23,667 nucleotides of DNA, taken from positions 1 to 23,667 of the forward strand of contig CAMLIA010000047.1 of NCBI GenBank assembly GCA_946479905.1. Reading direction: 5' to 3'. The DNA is from an uncultured Frankiales bacterium (lineage in GTDB: Bacteria > Actinomycetota > Actinomycetes > Mycobacteriales > SCTD01). This document shows positions 15,941-22,608 of the stretch, piece by piece. Each line of letters starts with the position of its first letter. The stretch's first letter is position 1. The notes under the pieces are model-generated. The model saw only the letters and a program-made list of their open reading frames with translations. It was not told the DNA's origin and did no database searches. Both the position numbers and the translations under genes were made by a program.

Positions 15941-18372
15941 GCGCCTCCCTCCTCGACGACGAACCGGACGAGAGCGTTCGTCCGGTACCACCCGCGCACC
16001 AGATCGGCCCCGACCATCATCGCGCAGACAGCGCCGAGGAACGGCGACGCCAGCGTCCCGAGGCCGACGACCAGGAACGCGACGGCGGTCCGGAGCCGGC
16101 GGACCCTCTGGCGCACCTTCACCTGCACGCAGCCGACGGGGTGCGAGGAGGTCACCAGCTCGCCGATGACGAGGGCGCTGCCGACGAGGGTGGCGTCGTG
16201 GTCCTCCCACCCGGACGGCACCGCGACGGCGAAGCCGGCCCTTCGCAGGTCGCCGACGAGATCCGCCGCGAGCTGTGCCCGCGGCCGGTCCTCCGGGACG
16301 AGCAGCACCCCGCCGCCGAGCCGCTGCACCGGACCGGGGAGCTGGGCGTAGGCCGGCGCGCTGCGCCGGGAGAGTCGCTCCTCGCGCCAGCGGGCACGGG
16401 TCCGTACGACCGGCTGCGCCAGGTGCAGGTAGGCGACACCGCACCGGAAGGCGAGGGCCCGCCGGCCCAGCCGGCGAGGCGGTCGGGTCTGGGCGACGTC
16501 GATGCCGAAGAGCGTGGTCAGAAGCAGCAGGCCGAGGGCCGGGACCACGGCGATCACCGGGACGAACGGCACCAGCACGGCGAGGGGCAGTGACAGCACG
16601 GCGAGCGGCACGCCGAGCTGGTGCGCGATGTCGAGCGCGTGGCCGCCGCCGCCGTACACCGACTGGTAGGCCGCGGCGCCGTAGGCACCGCGGTAGACCC
16701 GCTGGCGCAGCAGGGACGGCGCGAAGCTGTCGTAGATCCGGCCGCGCCAGCGGGCGGTGCCGAGCGGCGTGAAGCGGTCCGGGTGACGGCGCGCGACGAG
16801 GGCCTCGGAGCGTCCGTAGCCGCGCTGCTGCTTGAGGTAGGCCTTCGCGGACCCGCGCCGGTGGTGCCAGACCAGCGCGGCCGGGTGGAAGGCGATCTCC
16901 CATCCCCGGTCGAGGACCTTCCAGCACACGTCGACGTCGTCGCCGGCCGCGGTGTAGACCTCGTCGAACCCGCCGACCTCGTCGAGCACCTTGCGCCAGA
17001 AGGCCATGTTCGCGCCCGGGACGTGCTCGGCGCGGTCGTCGGTGACGAGCACGTGCACGGGCCCACCGGGAGCCCGCGCGACCCGCTCGGCAGCCAGGGT
17101 CGCGCCCGGCGGTGGCAGGTTGGGCCCGCCCACGCCGCCGACCTCGGGTCCGTCGAGGCCGAGCGCCAGGTAGTACGGCCACTCGGGCGTCGGGTAAGCG
17201 TCGGAGTCGAGGTAGACGACCAGGTCACCGGCGGCGCTGCGCCACCCGGTGTTGCGGGCACCCGACAGCCCCTGGTGCGGAGCCCGGATGACGCGCATCC
17301 GGGAGTCGCCCGAGCAGACCCGCTCGGCGATGTCGGCGGTGTCGTCCGTGGAGCCGTCGTCGACGAGCAGCACCTCGAGGTTCGGGTAGTCCAGCGCCCG
17401 GGTGTGGGTCAGGCACTCCTCGACCGTCGCGGCCGCGTTGTAGGCGCAGACGACGACGGTCATCGTCGGCCAGTCGAACTCCAGGTCGCGCACGGTCCGG
17501 GCGTTCCACTTCTTGCAGACCTCGAGCGCCGGTCGCGGCTCGCGGTCCGCCGTGGTGAGCCCGAACCGCCAGTCGGTGACCGGGACGTCCCCGACCTGCC
17601 ACTCGTCGGTCCACGAGAAGACGCACGTGCCAGCGACACCGCGGTCCAGCGCGACCTCCAGCTGGGTGTCGAGCAGCTCCGCCTGCCGCTTCTCACCGTC
17701 GACGTCGTCGACGTGCAGGCCGATCTCGCCGAGCACGAGCGGGCGGTCCCCGGCCAGATGGTGCAGCCGGGTGAGGTACCGGCGGAGGTCCTGCCCGCGC
17801 TCGAGGAACACGTTGAACGTCAGGAAGTCGATGCCCGGCAGCGGCAGGTACTCCGCGGTGGGGTAGTTCGCGTAGGTCACGAGCATCTCGGGGTCGGTCT
17901 CGCGTACGACGTCGGCGAGCTCGTCGAGGACCCGGGCGATCCGCTCGGTGCCGAACCACCGGAGCACGTCGGCCGGCACCTCGTTGCCCAGGCTGATGCC
18001 GAGGACCTCCGGGCGGCCGGCGAGCCGCGCGGCCTGGGACTGCACCTCGGCGCGGGCATCCGCGGCGACCCGGCGGGCCTCGCGACCCCCGGTGCCCGTC
18101 AGGTAGCGCCAGTCCGGCCAGAAGGTGCCGGCCAGGACCCGAAGGTCGAACTCGGCGGCGAGGTCCAGCACGTCGTCCGGGGGCGCGGTGTAGGTGCGCA
18201 CGACGGTGAAGCCCGCACGGGCGATGGCGTCGAAGTCCCGCTTGACCTGGCCGTGCTCGGGGAACCTGGCCTCGTCGACGTCACGCGGCGCGAAGGTCCC
18301 GTAGGTCACGCCGCGGAAGGCGAACCGGGACTCGCCCACGGCGAAGTGCTTGCCGTCGACACGTACTCGCAC
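15937..18372 (-). CDS. Fusion of clan GH-A glycoside hydrolase domain and GT2 glycosyltransferase with C-terminal membrane helices
   Basis: The 811-residue first gene of the operon joins two enzyme modules. Residues 1-290 look like a TIM-barrel glycoside hydrolase of clan GH-A: it opens with FAFRGVTYGTF (17-27), has VVRTYTAPP (57-65), the acid/base glutamate Glu131 in LGNEVP, the nucleophile-type Glu216 in VLGEIGLH, and FSWTDEW (252-258). Residues 303-545 are a GT2 domain: VVVCAYN (306-312), VDDGSTDD (337-344), LDSDAYP (388-394), GDDVDVCW (477-484), VWHHRRG (501-507) and QQRGYGRSE (515-523). Hydrophobic stretches near 585-625 and 762-790 would anchor it in the membrane. No signal peptide precedes the hydrolase, so both modules are predicted to be cytoplasmic. 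The GTG start is supported by AAGGGAG five bases upstream. Similar fusions may exist elsewhere; the substrate is unknown. Confidence 0.85.
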   Translation of the reverse strand: MRVRVDGKHFAVGESRFAFRGVTYGTFAPRDVDEARFPEHGQVKRDFDAIARAGFTVVRTYTAPPDDVLDLAAEFDLRVLAGTFWPDWRYLTGTGGREARRVAADARAEVQSQAARLAGRPEVLGISLGNEVPADVLRWFGTERIARVLDELADVVRETDPEMLVTYANYPTAEYLPLPGIDFLTFNVFLERGQDLRRYLTRLHHLAGDRPLVLGEIGLHVDDVDGEKRQAELLDTQLEVALDRGVAGTCVFSWTDEWQVGDVPVTDWRFGLTTADREPRPALEVCKKWNARTVRDLEFDWPTMTVVVCAYNAAATVEECLTHTRALDYPNLEVLLVDDGSTDDTADIAERVCSGDSRMRVIRAPHQGLSGARNTGWRSAAGDLVVYLDSDAYPTPEWPYYLALGLDGPEVGGVGGPNLPPPGATLAAERVARAPGGPVHVLVTDDRAEHVPGANMAFWRKVLDEVGGFDEVYTAAGDDVDVCWKVLDRGWEIAFHPAALVWHHRRGSAKAYLKQQRGYGRSEALVARRHPDRFTPLGTARWRGRIYDSFAPSLLRQRVYRGAYGAAAYQSVYGGGGHALDIAHQLGVPLAVLSLPLAVLVPFVPVIAVVPALGLLLLTTLFGIDVAQTRPPRRLGRRALAFRCGVAYLHLAQPVVRTRARWREERLSRRSAPAYAQLPGPVQRLGGGVLLVPEDRPRAQLAADLVGDLRRAGFAVAVPSGWEDHDATLVGSALVIGELVTSSHPVGCVQVKVRQRVRRLRTAVAFLVVGLGTLASPFLGAVCAMMVGADLVRGWYRTNALVRFVVEEGGA

Positions 18373-18377
18373 GGAGG

Positions 18378-18384
18378 CTCCCTT
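18378..18384 (-). promoter_or_regulatory. Ribosome-binding site of the seven-gene operon
   Basis: On the minus strand this reads AAGGGAG, five bases before the GTG at 18372. It is the only good Shine-Dalgarno sequence in the operon, whose other six genes all start within the preceding stop region, and it fixes the otherwise ambiguous GTG start of the fusion gene. Confidence 0.65.
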
Positions 18385-18527
18385 GATCGCGTGTCCCCCC
18401 GTGATCGTCCTCTCGTTCGACAGCGAGGTCGCTATTCCTTCCGGGTGAGCAGGAGTGCAGGATCACGCAGCACCGCCGCCGGGGTGACGAGCGCCCCAAG
18501 ACACCCCGGCACCGCTCCGCCCGCCGG
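18385..18527. promoter_or_regulatory. Divergent control region between the glycan operon and purF
   Basis: The intergenic region serves the minus-strand glycan operon and plus-strand purF. It contains a short perfect inverted repeat at 18422-18433 (five-base arms AGCGA/TCGCT around GG), and a wider GTGATC (18401-18406)/GATCAC (18461-18466) pair, either of which could be an operator half-site arrangement. I see no TANNNT box with a good -35 facing the glycan operon. These repeats are short enough to be chance in GC-rich DNA. Confidence 0.25.
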
Positions 18528-18533
18528 TATGCT
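18528..18533 (+). promoter_or_regulatory. Candidate purF -10 box
   Basis: TATGCT is a good TANNNT match in otherwise GC-rich DNA. It would give a transcript starting near 18540 with a leader of about 33 bases, which contains the purF ribosome-binding site TGAGGAG (18558-18564) eight bases before the GTG. No clear -35 hexamer is seen 16-18 bases upstream. Confidence 0.45.
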
Positions 18534-18572
18534 GGGCAGGCCTTCCCGCCCCTTCCGTGAGGAGCCCACCGC

Positions 18573-20111
18573 GTGGCCCATGACCACGACCCGGTAGAGA
18601 AGCCCATCGGCGAGGAGTGCGGCGTCTTCGGCGTCTGGGCTCCGGGTGAGGACGTCGCGAAGCTCACCTACTACGGCCTGTACGCCCTGCAGCACCGCGG
18701 CCAGGAAGCCTGCGGGATGGCGGTCAGCGACGGCGCCGCCACGGTGGTCTACAAGGAGCTCGGGCTCGTCGCGCAGGTGTTCGACGAGTCGATCCTCGGC
18801 TCGATGCGCGGGCACCTGGCGATCGGCCACTGCCGCTACAGCACCACGGGCTCCTGCACCTGGGAGAACGCCCAGCCGTCGTTCCGCAACCTGCCGACCG
18901 GCGGGTCGCTCGCCCTCGGCCACAACGGCAACCTCACGAACACCCACGAGCTCGCCCGCCGGGTCGCCGATCTCGGCCTCGGCAAGGACGCGATGGGGGC
19001 GACGAACGACTCCGACCTCATCACCGCGCTGATCGCGGCGTCCGCGGTCGACGTCTCCGTGGAGGAGGCGGCGCGCACGATCCTGCCGACGCTGCAGGGC
19101 GCGTTCAGCCTGGTCTTCATGGACGAGCACACGCTCTACGCCGCCCGCGACCGCCACGGTGTCCGGCCGCTCGTGATCGGCAAGCTCGAGACCGGCTACG
19201 TCGTGGCCAGCGAGACGGCGGCGCTCGACATCGTCGGCGCGACCTTCATCCGCGAGGTGGAACCGGGCGAGATGGTGATCGTGGACGACCACGGCTACCG
19301 GACGTCCCGGTGGGCCGAGGCGACGCCGAAGGGCTGCCTGTTCGAGTACGTCTACCTCGCCCGCCCCGACACCTCGATCGCCGGCCGCTCGGTCTACACG
19401 ACCCGCGTCGAGATCGGCCGGCAGCTCGCCTTCGAGCACGGCGTCGACGCCGACCTCGTCATCCCGGTGCCGGAGTCGGGAACGCCCGCGGCCATCGGCT
19501 ACGCCGAGCAGAGCGGGATCCCCTACGGGATGGGGCTGGTGAAGAACGCCTACGTCGGGCGCACGTTCATCCAGCCCTCGCAGACGATCCGCCAGCTCGG
19601 CATCCGGCTCAAGCTCAACCCGCTGCGCGAGGTCATCAAGGGCAAGCGCCTGGTGGTGGTCGACGACTCGATCGTGCGCGGCAACACCCAGCGTGCGCTG
19701 ATCCGGATGCTGCGCGAGGCCGGCGCCGCCGAGGTGCACGTCCGCATCTCGAGCCCCCCGGTCACCGACCCCTGCTTCTACGGCATCGACTTCGCCAGCA
19801 AGACGGAGCTGATCGCGAGCGGCCTGAGCGTCGAGGAGATCTGCGCCCACATCGGGGCCGACACCCTCGCCTTCGTCTCGCTGGAGGGGCTGACGATGGC
19901 CTCCGCCCAGCCCGCGGACCGGCTGTGCCGCGCCTGCTTCACCGGGGAGTACCCGATCGCGCTGCCGGAGCAGGACCTGATCGGCAAGCACGTGCTCGAG
20001 GGCATCAACCGCTCGGTGCAGCCGGAGGAGATCACCGCCAACGGCACGGGCCCGTCGCCGGACGCGCTGCTGTCGGGGCAGGGCGCGGCCGATGCGCTGC
20101 AGCGCCCGTGA
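18573..20111 (+). CDS. purF: Amidophosphoribosyltransferase
   Basis: PurF catalyses the committed step of purine synthesis, making 5-phosphoribosylamine from PRPP and glutamine in the cytoplasm. The 512-residue protein has a 15-residue propeptide ending EE before the N-terminal nucleophile Cys16 (CGVFGVW), the glutaminase motifs GHCRYSTTG (85-93) and HNGNLTN (117-123), and the PRPP-binding VVVDDSIVRGNT (361-372). Four cysteines at 255, 401, 452 and 455 (KGC, DPC, CRAC) match the iron-sulfur ligands of the Bacillus-type enzyme, so it is the [4Fe-4S], propeptide-processed class. The GTG start follows TGAGGAG at a good distance. Its stop overlaps the purM start by four bases (GTGA), giving the usual actinobacterial purF-purM operon. 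Confidence 0.98.
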   Translation: MAHDHDPVEKPIGEECGVFGVWAPGEDVAKLTYYGLYALQHRGQEACGMAVSDGAATVVYKELGLVAQVFDESILGSMRGHLAIGHCRYSTTGSCTWENAQPSFRNLPTGGSLALGHNGNLTNTHELARRVADLGLGKDAMGATNDSDLITALIAASAVDVSVEEAARTILPTLQGAFSLVFMDEHTLYAARDRHGVRPLVIGKLETGYVVASETAALDIVGATFIREVEPGEMVIVDDHGYRTSRWAEATPKGCLFEYVYLARPDTSIAGRSVYTTRVEIGRQLAFEHGVDADLVIPVPESGTPAAIGYAEQSGIPYGMGLVKNAYVGRTFIQPSQTIRQLGIRLKLNPLREVIKGKRLVVVDDSIVRGNTQRALIRMLREAGAAEVHVRISSPPVTDPCFYGIDFASKTELIASGLSVEEICAHIGADTLAFVSLEGLTMASAQPADRLCRACFTGEYPIALPEQDLIGKHVLEGINRSVQPEEITANGTGPSPDALLSGQGAADALQRP

Positions 20112-21145
20112 CCAGCTACGCCGCGGCCGGCGTCGACATCGACGCGGGCGAGCGCGCCGTCGAGCTCATGAAGGACAAGCTCAAGCGCGCCCACCGCCCC
20201 GAGGTGGTGGGTGGTCTGGGCGGTTTCGCCGGGTTGTTCCGGCTGGACCTGCGCAAGTACCGCGAGCCGCTGCTCGCCTCCTCCACCGACGGCGTGGGGA
20301 CCAAGCTGGCGATCGCGCAGGCGATGGGCAAGCACGACACCATCGGCGAGGACCTCGTCGGCATGGTCGTCGACGACCTGGTCGTCTGCGGGGCCGAGCC
20401 GCTGTTCATGCAGGACTACGTCGCCGTCGGTCGGGTCGTGCCCGAGCGGGTCGCGGAGATCGTCGGGGGCATCGCGGTCGGCTGCGAGAAGGCCGGCTGC
20501 GCGCTGGTCGGCGGGGAGACCGCCGAGCACCCGGGGATGATGGCCGACGACCACTACGACATCGCCGGCACCGGCGTCGGTGTCGTGGAGGCCGACGCGG
20601 TGCTCGGCCCGGAGCGCGTCGAGCTGGGTGACGTCGTCATCGCGATGGAGTCGAGCGGGGTCCACTCCAACGGCTTCAGCCTGGTCCGGCACGTGCTGCT
20701 CAACGGCGCGCGGATGCGCCTGGACGCCCACGTGGACGAGCTCGGGACGACGCTGGGCGAGGCGCTGCTGACGCCGACCAGGATCTATGCCAAGGACTGC
20801 CTGGCAGTCATCGCCGAGACCGACGTGCACGCCTTCGCGCACGTCACCGGCGGTGGGCTCGCGGCCAACCTCAGCCGGGTGCTGCCCGAGCACCTGGGCG
20901 CCCGGCTGCAGCGCGGCTCGTGGACCCCGCCGGCGGTCTTCGACCTCGTCCAGGCCAAGGGCCGGGTCGAGCAGGCCGAGATGGAGCGCACCTTCAACAT
21001 GGGCGTCGGGATGGTGGCCGTCGTGCCGCCGGCGGACGTCGACCGGACGATGGCGCTGCTCAAGGCCCGGCACCTGGAGTCGTGGGTGCTCGGCGAGATC
21101 ACTGAGGGCAGCGGAGCAGCCGTCCTCGAGGGCACCCACCCCTGA
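20108..21145 (+). CDS. purM: Phosphoribosylformylglycinamidine cyclo-ligase (AIR synthetase)
   Basis: PurM closes the imidazole ring, converting FGAM and ATP to aminoimidazole ribotide. The 345-residue protein shows the family's landmarks: YAAAGVDIDAGERAVELMK near the start, SSTDGVGTKLAIA (about 58-70), DLVGMVVDDLVVCGAEPLFMQDY, GGETAEHPGM, SSGVHSNGFSLVR, and HVTGGGLAANLSRVLP. The length is normal. The GTG start overlaps the purF stop, so the two are translationally coupled. It is followed by a strong stem-loop terminator at 21170-21195. The frame is open upstream, but only as an alternative reading of purF. Confidence 0.98.
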   Translation: MTSYAAAGVDIDAGERAVELMKDKLKRAHRPEVVGGLGGFAGLFRLDLRKYREPLLASSTDGVGTKLAIAQAMGKHDTIGEDLVGMVVDDLVVCGAEPLFMQDYVAVGRVVPERVAEIVGGIAVGCEKAGCALVGGETAEHPGMMADDHYDIAGTGVGVVEADAVLGPERVELGDVVIAMESSGVHSNGFSLVRHVLLNGARMRLDAHVDELGTTLGEALLTPTRIYAKDCLAVIAETDVHAFAHVTGGGLAANLSRVLPEHLGARLQRGSWTPPAVFDLVQAKGRVEQAEMERTFNMGVGMVAVVPPADVDRTMALLKARHLESWVLGEITEGSGAAVLEGTHP

Positions 21146-21169
21146 CCGAACCCGGCCGTGAGCGTGCGC

Positions 21170-21195
21170 GAGGGCGGCCCCGGGGGGCCGCCCTC
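21170..21195. terminator. Bidirectional stem-loop terminator between purM and the DUF3073 gene
   Basis: An 11-base GC-only stem (arms GAGGGCGGCCC and GGGCCGCCCTC) closes a four-base loop. It starts 25 bases after the purM stop and ends 12 bases before the convergent DUF3073 stop, so it can end both transcripts. There is no T-run on either side, as is common for actinobacterial terminators. Confidence 0.75.
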
Positions 21196-21206
21196 AACCG
21201 CAGGAG

Positions 21207-21386
21207 CTAGTCCTCCTGGTCGTCCTCGTCGTACTCGTCCTCGTCGTCGGTCGCCCGCGTGGACAGGCCCCCGCCGTTGTCGGCGGCGAGCTCACGCCGC
21301 AACGCGTCCGGGTCGAGCGACCCGGTGCTGTACTTCAGCTCGCGCGCGACTTTCGTCTGCTTGGCCTTGGCACGGCCGCGCCCCAT
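21207..21386 (-). CDS. DUF3073 family small acidic-tailed protein
   Basis: This 59-residue protein is a recognisable DUF3073 member: it begins MGRGRAKAKQTKVARELKYS, continues with LDPDALRRELA, and ends in a run of aspartate and glutamate (DDEDEYDEDDQED). The basic N terminus and acidic tail suggest binding to nucleic acid or a protein partner, but the family's role is unknown. In Streptomyces the same gene lies beside purM and the valine dehydrogenase gene, as here. The ATG at 21386 is preceded by a GAGGGGG ribosome-binding stretch, and a TATAGT box lies about 40 bases upstream. Confidence 0.93.
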   Translation of the reverse strand: MGRGRAKAKQTKVARELKYSTGSLDPDALRRELAADNGGGLSTRATDDEDEYDEDDQED

Positions 21387-21424
21387 GGCTCGACCCCCTC
21401 GTGAGTACCGGTTCGTGGCTTCTC

Positions 21425-21430
21425 ACTATA
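21425..21430 (-). promoter_or_regulatory. Candidate -10 box of the DUF3073 gene
   Basis: On the minus strand this reads TATAGT, an excellent TANNNT match in a locally AT-rich patch. It predicts a leader of about 30 bases that contains the ribosome-binding site. The same patch reads TATATG on the plus strand, so it might also feed the divergent secreted-protein gene at 21524. No convincing -35 was found. Confidence 0.5.
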
Positions 21431-21501
21431 TGCGCTGCGCAGGCAGTTCACACAGGCGGGCCGAGCAGGAGAGAGCCCGATCACGTCGAACTCCGTCAGG
21501 A

Positions 21502-21535
21502 CCCAGCCTGTCAGGAGCCCGTCATGAAGATCCGC
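21502..21535 (+). repeat. Direct repeat copy 1: ribosome-binding site and first codons
   Basis: This 34-base stretch matches 22130-22163 at 32 positions by eye. It spans the AGGAG ribosome-binding site, the CCCGTC spacer, the ATG and the next three codons (MKIR) of the 189-residue secreted protein. The identity covers untranslated sequence as well as codons, which indicates duplication rather than selection on the signal peptide alone. Confidence 0.8.
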
Positions 21536-22093
21536 GTCCTCGCTGCCGTCGGCGTCGCCGGCGCCCTCGCGCTGTCGCACAGCGGCGCGCAGGCCGCCGC
21601 CGTGCCTGTCCTCGACGGCAAGAAGACCAAGACGCTGAGCGTCACGTTCACGCCTGCTCCCCAGGCGCACGACTCCGACTTCTTCACCGACTCGCTGAAG
21701 GCCAACGCCGACCGGACGAACTGCACCGCGCCGCGGTGCGGGTGGCTGCCGTTCGTGTTCAAGCCGGCCAAGGGCGTCAAGGGCGGGGTGGCGTTCACCC
21801 TCACCTGGTCCGCACCCGGCGAGGACATGGACCTGTACGTCGTCGAGGTGGCCAAGGACGGCACGAGCGGCGGGCAGCTGGCCGACTGCGGCGCGGCCGC
21901 GGGCTCCTCGGAGCGGATCCAGCTGTCGAGCAGCGACTTCAAGCCGGGCAAGAAGTACGCCCTGGTGGCCGACTTCTACCGCTCGACCGGCGGCAAGGTG
22001 ACCGCGACGGTCGCCTTCCCGGGGACGACGCCGATCAAGAGCACCGTCCCCGGGCCGCTCGACTCGGTCCAGTCGGTCAACTGCGGGCTCTAG
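21524..22093 (+). CDS. Predicted secreted protein with PPC-like beta-sandwich domain
   Basis: The 189-residue product begins with a typical Sec signal peptide: MKIR, a hydrophobic core of about 18 residues, and a likely signal-peptidase I site after AQA near residue 24. The mature part is about 165 residues and rich in short beta-type stretches. The segment VAFTLTWSAPGEDMDLYVVEV, followed some 50 residues on by KYALVADFY and KVTATVAF, resembles bacterial pre-peptidase C-terminal (PPC) domains, in which DLDLYV is characteristic. Four cysteines (NCTAPRC, ADCG, VNCG) could form two disulfides. No catalytic motif or cell-wall anchor is seen. AGGAG seven bases upstream supports the ATG. The gene is followed 58 bases later by a smaller relative in leader and signal sequence. 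Extracytoplasmic location is well supported; function is unknown. Confidence 0.82.
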   Translation: MKIRVLAAVGVAGALALSHSGAQAAAVPVLDGKKTKTLSVTFTPAPQAHDSDFFTDSLKANADRTNCTAPRCGWLPFVFKPAKGVKGGVAFTLTWSAPGEDMDLYVVEVAKDGTSGGQLADCGAAAGSSERIQLSSSDFKPGKKYALVADFYRSTGGKVTATVAFPGTTPIKSTVPGPLDSVQSVNCGL

Positions 22094-22129
22094 CAGCCCG
22101 GAAGAGCCAGACCTGAAGCCCGTCCTCAT

Positions 22130-22163
22130 CCCAGCCCGACAGGAGCCCGTCATGAAGATCCGC
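22130..22163 (+). repeat. Direct repeat copy 2: ribosome-binding site and first codons
   Basis: This is the second copy of the 34-base repeat at 21502-21535, placed at the same position relative to the start codon of the 149-residue secreted protein. The two differences fall just upstream of AGGAG. Confidence 0.8.
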
Positions 22164-22601
22164 CTGATCGCCACGCTCGGCGTCGTGGGCCTCGTCGCCG
22201 CGGTCCCGTCCCTGCCCGCCAGTGCCGCGAAGCCGAAGCCCCCGAAGCCGTTCACGAAGAGCTACTCGGTGACGGACATGACGCCCGACCCGACCGGCAA
22301 CACCAACAGCAACGAGGCCATGCACTGCAAGGGCAAGCTCCCGATGGAGGCGCCCATCAAGGTCAAGGTGCCGGGCCCGGGTGACGTCGACGTGACGACG
22401 GCGGTCACGGGCGACTGGTCGCTCATGATCACCGACGCCAACGGCGACGTGCTGGGCGGTGCCGACGTCAACCCGCCCGCCAGCGAGGAGGCGAGCGTCC
22501 GGCTGAAGAAGGCGCAGACCATCGACGTCTACGCCTGCAACATGGAGGGCGCGCCGTCGGCGAAGGTCACCGTCCACTACGCCTACCGGGCCCCCCGGTA
22601 G
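22152..22601 (+). CDS. Small predicted secreted protein, tandem partner of the 21524 gene
   Basis: The 149-residue product has a signal peptide starting MKIRLIATLGVVGLVAAV with a likely cleavage after ASA near residue 25, then a lysine/proline-rich KPKPPKP segment. The mature domain alternates polar and hydrophobic residues in a beta-rich pattern (DVDVTTAV, WSLMITDANGD, TIDVYACN, KVTVHYAY), resembling a PPC-like or other immunoglobulin-like sandwich, with two cysteines (MHCKG, YACNM) able to pair. It has no known catalytic motif. Beyond the first residues it is only loosely similar to the upstream protein. Its AGGAG and start codon lie in a repeat shared with that gene. Its stop codon is part of a stem-loop, seven bases before the convergent dehydrogenase stop. 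Confidence 0.82.
   Translation: MKIRLIATLGVVGLVAAVPSLPASAAKPKPPKPFTKSYSVTDMTPDPTGNTNSNEAMHCKGKLPMEAPIKVKVPGPGDVDVTTAVTGDWSLMITDANGDVLGGADVNPPASEEASVRLKKAQTIDVYACNMEGAPSAKVTVHYAYRAPR
22583..22601. terminator. Stem-loop overlapping the secreted-protein stop codon
   Basis: A perfect eight-base stem (CTACCGGG/CCCGGTAG) with a three-base loop contains the TAG stop at 22599-22601. It separates the plus-strand gene from the convergent dehydrogenase gene that ends at 22609, so it could act as a compact terminator for one or both. There is no T-run, and the stem is short. Confidence 0.4.
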
Positions 22602-22608
22602 CAGCCCC

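Noticed and set aside
21502..22163. The 34-base direct repeats as an attachment site or transposon target duplication
   Set aside because: Each copy sits precisely over a ribosome-binding site and start codon, and no integrase or transposase is encoded nearby.
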